Shown piece after piece: positions 1-5,476 of a stretch of DNA of 6,219 nt (positions within the stretch are counted from its first letter, which is position 1; each line of letters starts with the position of its first letter). Position numbers and translations under genes: made by a program. Source of the stretch: Acidimicrobiia bacterium (GTDB taxonomy: Bacteria; Actinomycetota; Acidimicrobiia; Spongiisociales; UBA5794). The stretch covers positions 1 through 6,219 of the forward strand of contig JABDMN010000155.1 in the NCBI GenBank assembly GCA_013001485.1. Reading direction: 5' to 3'. Below the pieces are notes generated by a model. That model saw nothing but the letters and a program-made list of their open reading frames with translations, made no database searches and was not told the DNA's origin.

Positions 1-435
1 GATGTTGAGCCGGCGCTTCATCCCTCCCGAATACTCCTTGGCGAGGTCGTCGGCGCGATCCTTCAGCTCGATAATCTCGAGCACCTCCTCGACCCGGGTC
101 TTGATGTCCTCGGAGATTCCGTAGAGCTTGGCGAAGAACGTGAGGTTCTCCCGAGCCGTCAGGTCGGGATAGATGGCGAGGTCCTGCGGAACCAGACCCA
201 GCGACGCCTTGGTTGCAGTTGCAGTGGTCGACATCGGCTCGCCGCTGACCAGGACCGTGCCGGCGTCCGGTTCGAGCAGCCCAGCGATCATCGAGATCGA
301 CGTTGTCTTGCCGGCTCCGTTCGGGCCGAGCAGCCCGTACGTCTCGCCGGCACCGATGGTGAACGAGACGTCGTCGACAGCCTTCAGATCACCAAAGCTC
401 CTCTTCAGGCCATCGACCTTCAGCACAACATCCAT
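1..435 (-). CDS. ABC transporter ATP-binding protein (ABC-2 / DrrA-CcmA type), C-terminus outside window
   Basis: Nucleotide-binding subunit that would hydrolyse ATP on the cytoplasmic face to drive a membrane permease. Reading leftward from the ATG at 435, 145 codons run open to the window edge. Visible motifs are Walker A GPNGAGKTT at residues 37-45, the Q-loop at Q84 (LGLVPQD) and the signature YSGGMKRRL at 135-143. Walker B and the H-loop lie beyond position 1. An SGGMKRRL signature directly after a short helical segment is typical of DrrA/CcmA/NatA-like exporters, which usually pair with an ABC-2 permease; that permease would be expected to the left of the window. The start is supported by a strong Shine-Dalgarno sequence five bases upstream. 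The gene lies 48 bases downstream of the toroid protein on the same strand. The substrate cannot be inferred. The family call is very secure. Confidence 0.95.
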   Translation of the reverse strand, partial: MDVVLKVDGLKRSFGDLKAVDDVSFTIGAGETYGLLGPNGAGKTTSISMIAGLLEPDAGTVLVSGEPMSTTATATKASLGLVPQDLAIYPDLTARENLTFFAKLYGISEDIKTRVEEVLEIIELKDRADDLAKEYSGGMKRRLNI

Positions 436-440
436 CTGAT

Positions 441-449
441 CCCCTCCTC
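441..449 (-). promoter_or_regulatory. Ribosome binding site of the ABC ATPase gene
   Basis: On the minus strand GAGGAGGGG lies five bases before the ATG at 435. It is the strongest Shine-Dalgarno match in the window and fixes the start of the ABC gene. Confidence 0.8.
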
Positions 450-456
450 GCGCAAG

Positions 457-462
457 AAACTA
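457..462 (-). promoter_or_regulatory. Possible -10 box (TAGTTT) of the ABC ATPase gene
   Basis: TAGTTT on the minus strand would start transcription near 450, giving a short leader that contains the GAGGAGGGG ribosome binding site. No recognisable -35 hexamer was found. If real, the ABC gene can be transcribed separately from the upstream toroid gene. Read-through from that gene is equally possible. Confidence 0.3.
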
Positions 463-483
463 GTGCCTCAGCGGCTCCCCGAC

Positions 484-1509
484 TCAGGCTCCGTGGCGCG
501 CCCTCAGAGCGACGCAGGCGCGCAAAGTCACCCACTTGGAGGGGGCGCCTTGCTTCTCGATCGGCACCGTGGTCTTGCCCGTGTAGGCGTGTCGGTTCTT
601 CCAGCGACCGTTGTCATCCGCAAGGTCGACGAGCCACTCGTACGCGTTGTCGAGCCGAGGATCGGCGGCCACTCCGAGCTCGCCGAGCGCCTCCAGGTTC
701 TGGAGCACGTCGGCGATGTAGCCCGACGGAAATCCCGGCTTGAACCACGAGCCGTTGGGCTTGGTGTTGCCGTACCCCATCGGATAGTCGGCCACGGCTG
801 GGTCACGCGACAACAGGAACTCGGTTCCGACATCGACCGCTCGTTGCTCGCGTTCCGTCCGCTGGTCCTCGGGGATGGCAGCGAGCGCCAGCATCTCCTT
901 GATGGCGCCCCACGCGCAGGGAAGCTCCTCGTTGACGCCACACCTGAAACCCGGGCCGGAGGTGCCCGAGATGTACCAACGTTCGACATCCTCGCCGAGA
1001 ATGGTTCGCGCCGCCCAGTCCGTGGCAGCGCGCACGGTTGGATGGTCGAGGTGCCCGAAGTGGATGAGCGCCCTGACCAGGTTCCCGTTGAGGCAGTGAA
1101 GGGCAGACGACGGCGGCGGATTGCGTTCGATGTGCGTTCCTGAGGCGCCAAAGCCCCCGACAGGGGTCACGCTCCACCTGAGCACGTAATCGCAGGCCCG
1201 TTGGACTCCCTTGTCACGACCGTCGGCACCCAGCTGGTCGAGGATGATCAGGTTCCACACCGTGCCTCGGTACTTGGGCCCGTAGCCAGGACCGGGTTTC
1301 ACCCACCAGCCCGCTTCGTCCTGGGCGTCGAGGATGCCGGCGATCGGGTCCACCTTCATGGCCTTCGTTCGAGCCTGGCGAACGTCGCGGTGCCCTGGGG
1401 GCCGACCGACGAGGCGCTCCAATGCAGACGCGCGCACCGCCGGGTCGGCAGGTTCCAGCAGCCACGGCAACGGATCCTCGGCGAGGGCCTCCACCCACTT
1501 CGCGCCCAT
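484..1509 (-). CDS. Terpenoid cyclase/prenyltransferase-like alpha-alpha toroid protein, function unknown
   Basis: Soluble protein of 341 residues that resembles the squalene-cyclase/prenyltransferase alpha/alpha-toroid superfamily rather than a named enzyme. It opens with PWLLEPADPAVRASALERL, a pattern I associate with a widespread hypothetical family, some of whose members I recall being mislabelled as nitrogen-fixation NifH. Helical-repeat segments follow: GWWVKPGPGYGPKYRGTVW near 68-86, HCLNGNLVRALIHFGH near 138-153, CGVNEELPCAWGAIKEML near 190-207 and GRWKNRHAYTGK near 301-312. I see neither the DxDD acid motif of hopene cyclases nor a P-loop. Cysteines and histidines cluster in the central repeats and could bind a metal, which is speculation. 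The ATG at 1509 is preferred to the GTG at 1512 because a TANNNT box sits six bases before it. It is probably cotranscribed with the ABC gene downstream and diverges from the yczE-like gene. Confidence 0.8.
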   Translation of the reverse strand: MGAKWVEALAEDPLPWLLEPADPAVRASALERLVGRPPGHRDVRQARTKAMKVDPIAGILDAQDEAGWWVKPGPGYGPKYRGTVWNLIILDQLGADGRDKGVQRACDYVLRWSVTPVGGFGASGTHIERNPPPSSALHCLNGNLVRALIHFGHLDHPTVRAATDWAARTILGEDVERWYISGTSGPGFRCGVNEELPCAWGAIKEMLALAAIPEDQRTEREQRAVDVGTEFLLSRDPAVADYPMGYGNTKPNGSWFKPGFPSGYIADVLQNLEALGELGVAADPRLDNAYEWLVDLADDNGRWKNRHAYTGKTTVPIEKQGAPSKWVTLRACVALRARHGA

Positions 1510-1515
1510 CACTCG

Positions 1516-1521
1516 AACCTA
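1516..1521 (-). promoter_or_regulatory. Predicted -10 box (TAGGTT), leaderless start of the toroid protein gene
   Basis: TAGGTT on the minus strand ends six bases before the ATG at 1509, the distance expected when transcription begins at or next to the start codon. The same bases lie within GAGGTAGG, which could instead act as a weak Shine-Dalgarno sequence. No clear -35 element was seen. Confidence 0.45.
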
Positions 1522-1554
1522 CCTCACCCGAGAGGGGATCAGTCGGGAGCGGTC

Positions 1555-1560
1555 TACCCT
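1555..1560 (+). promoter_or_regulatory. Predicted -10 box (TACCCT), near-leaderless start of the yczE-like gene
   Basis: TACCCT ends nine bases before the ATG at 1570, so transcription would begin within about three bases of the start codon. It faces away from the TAGGTT box at 1516-1521, with 33 bases between the two boxes. There is no good -35 hexamer. Confidence 0.45.
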
Positions 1561-1569
1561 CCCCGCCTC

Positions 1570-2196
1570 ATGCTGCCACGCCCATCCCGAGATGAGCTTC
1601 GACGTCGGATGCCCCGCCTGATGTGGGGTTTGGTGCTGTTTGGCGTCGGTCTTGCCTTCATGGTCGAGTCGAACCTGGGCCTCGGACCCTGGGAGGTCTT
1701 CCACCAGGGCATCTCGAACAACACCGGGATCCCGATCGGCACCGTGGGCATCTTCGTGGGGTTCGCGGTGCTCCTGGGCTGGATCCCGCTCAAGGAGCGG
1801 CTGGGCGTGGGGACGCTGCTCAACGTCGTGATCATCGGCATCGTCATCGACCTGACAATCTGGGTGATGCCCACCCCTGAGACGGAGCTGGTGAAGTGGA
1901 TAGCGCTGATCTCGGGACTGCTGCTCAACGGACTCGCCTCGGGGCTGTACATCGGCGCAGGACTCGGCCCCGGGCCACGCGACGGCTTGATGACGGGCAT
2001 CGCCCGACGTGGCTATCCGGTAGGCGTCGTTCGCTTCGGCCTCGAAGTAGCGGTCCTCGCACTGGGCTGGCTTCTCGGAGGAACGGTCGGCATTGGAACG
2101 GTGCTGTACGCCTTCGGCATAGGACCGCTAGTTCATGTGTTCCTGGACCTCTTCAGCCTGGAGCCGATCCCGGAAGCCGCCTCCAGTAGTCCGTAG
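1570..2196 (+). CDS. YczE/YitT-like multi-pass membrane protein
   Basis: Integral membrane protein of 208 residues resembling the YczE/YyaS family (COG2364), whose transport or regulatory role is not firmly established. After a basic N-terminus (RPSRDELRRRMPR), hydrophobic segments lie near 17-33, 57-74, 80-100, 108-131, 152-170 and 172-193. Diagnostic motifs are LGLGPWEVFHQGIS at 36-49, GTVGIFVG at 57-64 and GAGLGPGPRDGLM at 129-141. The LGLGPW and GLGPGPRDG blocks look like two related halves of an internal repeat. The frame is open further upstream to 1201, but that part runs antisense to the toroid gene and is not membrane-like. The ATG at 1570 is chosen from its promoter; ATGs at 1609 and 1621 are alternatives. 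The last residues, SSP, and the TAG stop are encoded by the TAGTCCC heptad repeat that fills the intergenic region. Confidence 0.88.
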   Translation: MLPRPSRDELRRRMPRLMWGLVLFGVGLAFMVESNLGLGPWEVFHQGISNNTGIPIGTVGIFVGFAVLLGWIPLKERLGVGTLLNVVIIGIVIDLTIWVMPTPETELVKWIALISGLLLNGLASGLYIGAGLGPGPRDGLMTGIARRGYPVGVVRFGLEVAVLALGWLLGGTVGIGTVLYAFGIGPLVHVFLDLFSLEPIPEAASSSP

Positions 2197-2207
2197 TCCC
2201 TAGTCCC
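2187..2207 (+). repeat. Left-arm TAGTCCC heptads (three units)
   Basis: Three consecutive seven-base units: TAGTCCG at 2187-2193, then TAGTCCC at 2194-2200 and 2201-2207. The first unit lies within the last codons of the yczE-like gene. The second begins with that gene's TAG stop codon at 2194-2196. Confidence 0.95.
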
Positions 2208-2296
2208 TGGCAAGAGGAAGTCCCTAGTCCAGAGTCCCTAGTCCCTGGCAAGAGGAAGTCCCTAGTCCAGAGTCCCTTGTCCCTGGCAAGAGGAAG
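2201..2296 (+). repeat. 38-bp tandem direct repeat, 2.5 copies
   Basis: A 38-base unit starting TAGTCCCTGGCAAGAGGAAG occurs at 2201-2238 and again, identically, at 2239-2276. A 20-base third copy at 2277-2296 differs only in its second base (TTGTCCC). The unit contains further AGTCCC elements, so it is a higher-order repeat built from the heptad plus a GGCAAGAGGAAG spacer. The copies abut without variable spacers, which argues against CRISPR. Copy identity implies recent duplication or slippage. Confidence 0.95.
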
Positions 2297-2315
2297 GACA
2301 GAACACGTTTGGCTC

Positions 2316-2339
2316 AGGCTCGCGACCGGCCGCGAGGCT
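2316..2339. other. GC-rich hairpin at the centre of the repeat module
   Basis: CTCGCG at 2319-2324 pairs with CGCGAG at 2331-2336 around a six-base loop. Two more pairs follow beyond a G-G mismatch. It lies in the only non-repetitive part of the junction (2297-2343). It could help stop transcription from either side, but neither strand has a following T-run, so it is not a canonical intrinsic terminator. Confidence 0.5.
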
Positions 2340-2343
2340 CTAG

Positions 2344-2399
2344 CTAGGGACTAGGGACTAGGGACTAGGGACTAGGGACTAGGGACAAGCAACTAGGGA
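2344..2399 (+). repeat. Right-arm CTAGGGA heptad array (eight registers, one degenerate)
   Basis: Perfect CTAGGGA units start at 2344, 2351, 2358, 2365, 2372 and 2379. The next register, 2386-2392, reads CAAGCAA, and a further perfect unit occupies 2393-2399. The seven-base phase is kept through the degenerate unit, which suggests point mutation within an eight-unit array. Read on the minus strand, the units are TCCCTAG. The last one contains the TAG stop of dapE at 2395-2393. Confidence 0.95.
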
Positions 2400-3451
2400 C
2401 CTATCAAAAACTCTCTCAACACCTGGTAGCTGCGGTAGAGGTTGCTCACCGGGACGAACTCGTCGGCTTGGTGGGCTTGTGCGACCAGGCCGGGTCCGTA
2501 GTTGACCGCCGGGATCCCGTGGACCGACAGGCGAGCTACATCGGTCCAACCTTGCTTGGCGCGACGCTCGGCAGCGGCGATCGATTCCAAGCGGGCGAGA
2601 TGATCGTTGCCGACAGGCACCGGACCGGGGACTGCACGGTCGGTGATCTCGACAGCGTCGGCGGCCGCGCATGCTTCACGGAGGCGTTCCTCCGCTTGGG
2701 CGAGGTCGTAGACGGGCGGGAATCGGTAGTTGACGTTCGCCTCGAAGCTCCCCGGGATGATGTTGCGGGCGATGCCACCCTGAGCCGTGGTCACGACCAT
2801 CGTCTCGTGGAAGACGAGGCCGTCGACGCCGACGGCGATCGGTTCCCGCTTGTCCATTTCGGCAAGCCACTCCCCCGCCCGGGTGATGGCGTTGACGCCG
2901 AGCCACGGGCGAGCCGAATGGCCGGTTTGTCCCTTGAACGACGCCGTGGCGTTCATGGCGCCGTTGCATCCCAGCTCGAGAGCCAGGTCGGTCGGTTCGA
3001 GCACGATGCCGAACTCGGAGTCGGCGAGCCAGTCGGCACGCTGCAGGACCTCCTCGAGGCCGTTCTCGTCGTGGGGACCCTCCTCCTTGTCATAGAACAC
3101 ACCGACCACGTCGTAGGGGCCGTTGGCGATGGCTGCGTCCTCGAGCAGATGGAGCATCACCGCGACGCCGGCCTTCATGTCGGACGCTCCAAGGCCGTGC
3201 AGCTTGTCGCCCTTTCGCCGCGGCCGAGAGTTGCCGTCTTGCTCAGGCACCGTGTCCGTGTGGCCGAACAAGGCGATCGTCGGTTTGGTGGTACGGCGCC
3301 CGACGACCAGCGCGTTACCGATGCGGTTGACGCCGTCCATTCCCCAGATGGGCAGGAGACGTTCGGCGATGGCGGTGCAGATCCGGCCTTCCTGGCCGGT
3401 TGGCGACTTGACCTTGATCAGGTCTGTGAGGGTCTCTTCGAGGCTGCTCAT
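2393..3451 (-). CDS. dapE: Succinyl-diaminopimelate desuccinylase
   Basis: Metallopeptidase of the M20 family that hydrolyses N-succinyl-LL-2,6-diaminopimelate to LL-diaminopimelate and succinate, the last of the three steps encoded here. The 352-residue length matches the short, high-GC Gram-positive DapE type. The two-metal site is recognisable: GHTDTVP with H64 and D66, the bridging aspartate D91 in GASDMKAG, E123-E124 in KEEGP, E152 in VLEPTD, and H327 in QAHQADEFV near the C-terminus. The dimerisation/lid segment GQTGHSARPWLGVNA spans 174-188. The ATG overlaps the dapD stop as ATGA, and GAGG lies seven bases before it. The final Gly-Pro and the TAG stop come from the intergenic heptad repeat, an unusual end for an otherwise complete gene. 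Annotation is secure. A generic M20 deacylase is unlikely given the dapC-dapD context. Confidence 0.95.
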   Translation of the reverse strand: MSSLEETLTDLIKVKSPTGQEGRICTAIAERLLPIWGMDGVNRIGNALVVGRRTTKPTIALFGHTDTVPEQDGNSRPRRKGDKLHGLGASDMKAGVAVMLHLLEDAAIANGPYDVVGVFYDKEEGPHDENGLEEVLQRADWLADSEFGIVLEPTDLALELGCNGAMNATASFKGQTGHSARPWLGVNAITRAGEWLAEMDKREPIAVGVDGLVFHETMVVTTAQGGIARNIIPGSFEANVNYRFPPVYDLAQAEERLREACAAADAVEITDRAVPGPVPVGNDHLARLESIAAAERRAKQGWTDVARLSVHGIPAVNYGPGLVAQAHQADEFVPVSNLYRSYQVLREFLIGP

Positions 3452-4257
3452 GTCTCGACCTCGAAGACGCGGAGAGCGTCATTGAGTGACGTGCGGGTGT
3501 CGGTCGATTGACTTCGTTTGCCGATAAGGAGTCCGCACGCAAGGTTGTAGGTCCCGGCCGGGAACTCCTTGGGCCGCACTCCGGGCACGACCACCGAATA
3601 GGCAGGCACGCGGCCCCGATACTCCACTGGCTCGTCTCCGGTGACATCGATGATGGGTACCGACGCCGAGAGCGCGACGTTGGCGCCGAGCACCGCGCCC
3701 TCTTCGACGATTACACCTTCGGTGAGGATGCAGCGGCTGCCGATGAAGGCCCCGTCCTCGACGATCACCGGCTGGGCAGACGGTGGCTCCAGCACGCCGC
3801 CAATGCCGACGCCACCGGAGAGATGAACGTTGCGGCCAATCTGTGCGCACGAACCGACGGTGGCCCATGTGTCGACCATCGTTCCCTCCCCGACGTGAGC
3901 GCCGATGTTGACGTAGCCCGGCATCACGACGACTCCTGGCTCGCAGTAGGCGCCGTAACGGACGGTGCCGGGCGGGACGACGCGGATGCCCGCCTCAGCG
4001 AGTCCCGTCTTCGGGGGGATCTTGTCGTGGTACTCGAAGCGTCCCGCAGACCAGGTCTCGAGACCGGCGAGGCGGAAGTACAGCATGATCGCTTCCTTCA
4101 CCCACTCGTTGACCACCCAGGAGCCGTCGACCTTCTCGGCAACTCGCACTCGGCCCTTGTCGAGCTCCTCGATGGTGCGCATGACGGCGTCAGCAGCCTC
4201 GTCGATGCGGTCGAGGTCCGCGTATGCGGCCTCGATGATCTGGCGGTCGTCGCTCAT
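3448..4257 (-). CDS. dapD: 2,3,4,5-tetrahydropyridine-2,6-dicarboxylate N-succinyltransferase
   Basis: Transfers succinyl from succinyl-CoA to tetrahydrodipicolinate, committing it to the succinylase branch of lysine and diaminopimelate synthesis in the cytoplasm. The 269 residues comprise a helical N-terminal domain with WVVNEWVKEAIMLYFR near 47-62, then a left-handed beta-helix of hexapeptide repeats from about 99 to 195. That region contains YVNIGAHVGEGTMVDTWATV, with the presumed catalytic aspartate D129, followed by GSCAQIGRNVHLSGGVGIGG and GVIVEEGAVLGANV. A C-terminal VPAYSVVVPG strand region follows. These blocks match the proteobacterial-type DapD (E. coli-like, about 274 residues) rather than the longer, divergent form known from Mycobacterium and Corynebacterium. 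The enzyme acts as a trimer in its family. The ATG at 4257 overlaps the dapC stop (ATGA), with GGGAGG four bases upstream. Confidence 0.95.
   Translation of the reverse strand: MSDDRQIIEAAYADLDRIDEAADAVMRTIEELDKGRVRVAEKVDGSWVVNEWVKEAIMLYFRLAGLETWSAGRFEYHDKIPPKTGLAEAGIRVVPPGTVRYGAYCEPGVVVMPGYVNIGAHVGEGTMVDTWATVGSCAQIGRNVHLSGGVGIGGVLEPPSAQPVIVEDGAFIGSRCILTEGVIVEEGAVLGANVALSASVPIIDVTGDEPVEYRGRVPAYSVVVPGVRPKEFPAGTYNLACGLLIGKRSQSTDTRTSLNDALRVFEVET
3459..3462 (-). promoter_or_regulatory. Weak ribosome binding site of dapE
   Basis: GAGG on the minus strand lies seven bases before the ATG at 3451, inside the dapD coding sequence. Together with the ATGA overlap it suggests re-initiation or coupled translation. 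Confidence 0.5.
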
Positions 4258-5414
4258 GGAGCCTCCCACAGACAAGATTTGATCACGTCAACGGCCTCGG
4301 CGCACTCGTCGACGGTAGGAACCAGGGCAAGGCGAATGTGGCCCTCGCCACCTGGGCCGAAGAATCTGCCCGGCGACACCACGACGCCTTCGGCGAGAAG
4401 AGCATCAGTTGCGGCGAGATCATCAGGGACCTTCACCCACAGGTACAGACCGGCGTGTGAGGCGACGGTCTCGTAGCCGAGGTCGTCGAACGCGGCCCGG
4501 ACGATTGCCCGCTTCTCGGCGAAGATCCCTCTCCGCTCGGCGGCGTGAACGTCGTCGGACCAAGCCGCAACCGCGGCAGATTGGACGAACTCCGCCGATG
4601 CGGTGCCGGTCGTCGACCGCAACTGGGCAAGGGCGGAGATGGCGTCGGCGTCACCGACGATGGCTCCCGAGCGATACCCGGTCATGCCGGAGCGCTTCGA
4701 GCACGACAGGTAGCTGAGGACGCCCGAGGCTCCGGGGCCCGCAACCTGGAGCACCGACGGTGGCGGCTCGGCCAGCACGTCCTCTTCGTAGACATCGACG
4801 TAGCACTCATCGGCCAGCAGCAACGTGTCGGTCGCTCGCGCCTTGGCGACGAGTCCCTCGAGGTCCGCCAACTGGGTCACGGAGCCTGTCGGGTTGTGGG
4901 GGCTGCAGATCCATGCGAGACGGGCCTGCTCCCACACGTCGTCAGGAATGTCACCCGCACGCAGCACGAAGTCATCTTTCAACACCACCGGATGTACCTC
5001 GGCTCCCGCGAACAGAGCTCCTCGCTCGTACACGGGATAACCCGGGGTCGGGTAGATCACCACATCGCCGGCCGAGCGATCGACGAAAGCGAACGGCGTG
5101 TTGAAGATGGCTTCCTTGGACCCCGAGGTGGGGATGATCTGGGTGTCCGCATCGACATCGACCCCGAAACGACGGCTCACATAGGCGGCGACCGCAACTC
5201 GCAACTCGGCGAGACCGCGCGCCGTCGGGTACTGAGAGATCTCAGGAACCGCCTCGCGCAGGGCAGCGGGGATGAAGTCTGGAGTCGGCTCACGCGGGTC
5301 ACCGATGGAGAAATCGATCAGCGGCAGCCCTGCATCGCGGCGTTCGCGCGCCCGGTGCTGAATGGTGGCGATCGGGTAGACGCCCAACTCGGCGAGAACG
5401 GGATTCAGCCTCAT
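4254..5414 (-). CDS. dapC: Succinyldiaminopimelate transaminase (class I/II PLP aminotransferase)
   Basis: Fold-type I PLP enzyme predicted to make N-succinyl-LL-diaminopimelate from its 2-amino-6-oxo precursor using glutamate. The 386 residues carry the usual landmarks: N174 in SPHNPTG, D202 and Y205 in ADECY, the Schiff-base lysine K240 in SCSKRSGMTGYRSG, phosphate-binding R248 in the same block, and the substrate-carboxylate arginine R361 in GHIRLAL. The N-terminal motif IDFSIGDPREPTPDFIPAAL and TSGSKEAIF resemble the proteobacterial DapC type rather than ArgD, which it could otherwise replace. Substrate assignment rests mainly on its place ahead of dapD and dapE, with ATGA coupling to dapD. 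The open frame extends to a TTG at 5477, but the ATG at 5414 fits family alignments (MRLNPVLAELGVYP) and has a -10 box seven bases before it. Confidence 0.9.
   Translation of the reverse strand: MRLNPVLAELGVYPIATIQHRARERRDAGLPLIDFSIGDPREPTPDFIPAALREAVPEISQYPTARGLAELRVAVAAYVSRRFGVDVDADTQIIPTSGSKEAIFNTPFAFVDRSAGDVVIYPTPGYPVYERGALFAGAEVHPVVLKDDFVLRAGDIPDDVWEQARLAWICSPHNPTGSVTQLADLEGLVAKARATDTLLLADECYVDVYEEDVLAEPPPSVLQVAGPGASGVLSYLSCSKRSGMTGYRSGAIVGDADAISALAQLRSTTGTASAEFVQSAAVAAWSDDVHAAERRGIFAEKRAIVRAAFDDLGYETVASHAGLYLWVKVPDDLAATDALLAEGVVVSPGRFFGPGGEGHIRLALVPTVDECAEAVDVIKSCLWEAP
4262..4267 (-). promoter_or_regulatory. Ribosome binding site of dapD
   Basis: GGGAGG on the minus strand, four bases before the ATG at 4257 and inside the end of dapC. 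It supports the ATG at 4257 over in-frame TTG or GTG codons a few residues upstream. Confidence 0.7.
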
Positions 5415-5421
5415 CGCCTGG

Positions 5422-5427
5422 AAGTTA
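5422..5427 (-). promoter_or_regulatory. Predicted -10 box (TAACTT), leaderless start of the dapCDE operon
   Basis: TAACTT on the minus strand ends seven bases before the dapC ATG at 5414, and there is no Shine-Dalgarno sequence between them. Transcription would begin at the start codon. With only 62 bases to the divergent gene and no leader, a lysine riboswitch or attenuator cannot fit here. No convincing -35 was found. Confidence 0.55.
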
Positions 5428-5463
5428 GTCGGGGCGGATTCCGGCTTCGGCCACCCGGCGCCA

Positions 5464-5469
5464 TACCAT
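5464..5469 (+). promoter_or_regulatory. Predicted -10 box (TACCAT), leaderless start of the small anchored protein
   Basis: TACCAT ends seven bases before the ATG at 5477, with no Shine-Dalgarno sequence between. It faces away from the dapC box at 5422-5427, with 36 bases between the two, so the upstream regions of both promoters overlap. Confidence 0.55.
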
Positions 5470-5476
5470 TGCGCCA

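Larger units (their letters stand above)
2187..2400. repeat. Composite inverted-repeat module between two convergent genes
   Basis: The whole junction between the yczE-like gene and dapE is built from low-complexity heptads: TAGTCCC on the left and its inverse, GGGACTA/CTAGGGA, on the right. Between them lie a 38-bp tandem repeat and a GC-rich hairpin. The 14-15 base stretch TAGTCCCTAGTCCCT at 2194-2208 has perfect complements in the right arm, so long stem structures are possible in DNA or RNA. A variant unit is shared by both arms in inverted orientation: CTTGTCCCT at 2276-2284 and AGGGACAAG at 2381-2389. The module reaches into both genes and supplies both stop codons. It may act as a bidirectional transcription barrier or be a dispersed intergenic repeat. 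No transposase or target-site duplication is visible. Confidence 0.9.

Noticed and set aside
484..1509. Nitrogenase iron protein NifH
   Set aside because: Relatives may carry this label, but there is no P-loop and no nitrogenase-type cysteine motif. The sequence is an alpha/alpha-toroid type.
1201..1569. N-terminal extension of the yczE-like frame (331-residue version)
   Set aside because: The extra 123 residues run antisense to the well-supported toroid gene and are not membrane-like. The ATG at 1570 has its own -10 box and gives a family-sized protein.
2201..2296. CRISPR array
   Set aside because: The 38-bp copies abut directly with no variable spacers, and no cas genes are present.
2297..2343. 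Canonical rho-independent terminator
   Set aside because: A GC hairpin exists at 2316-2339, but neither strand has a T-run after it. It is kept only as a possible structured barrier.
2187..2400. Insertion sequence remnant or MITE with target-site duplication
   Set aside because: The arms are simple heptad arrays rather than defined terminal inverted repeats. No transposase fragment or clear flanking duplication could be found.
5415..5476. Lysine riboswitch ahead of the dap operon
   Set aside because: The gap is only 62 bases and the predicted transcript starts at the ATG, leaving no room for an aptamer.
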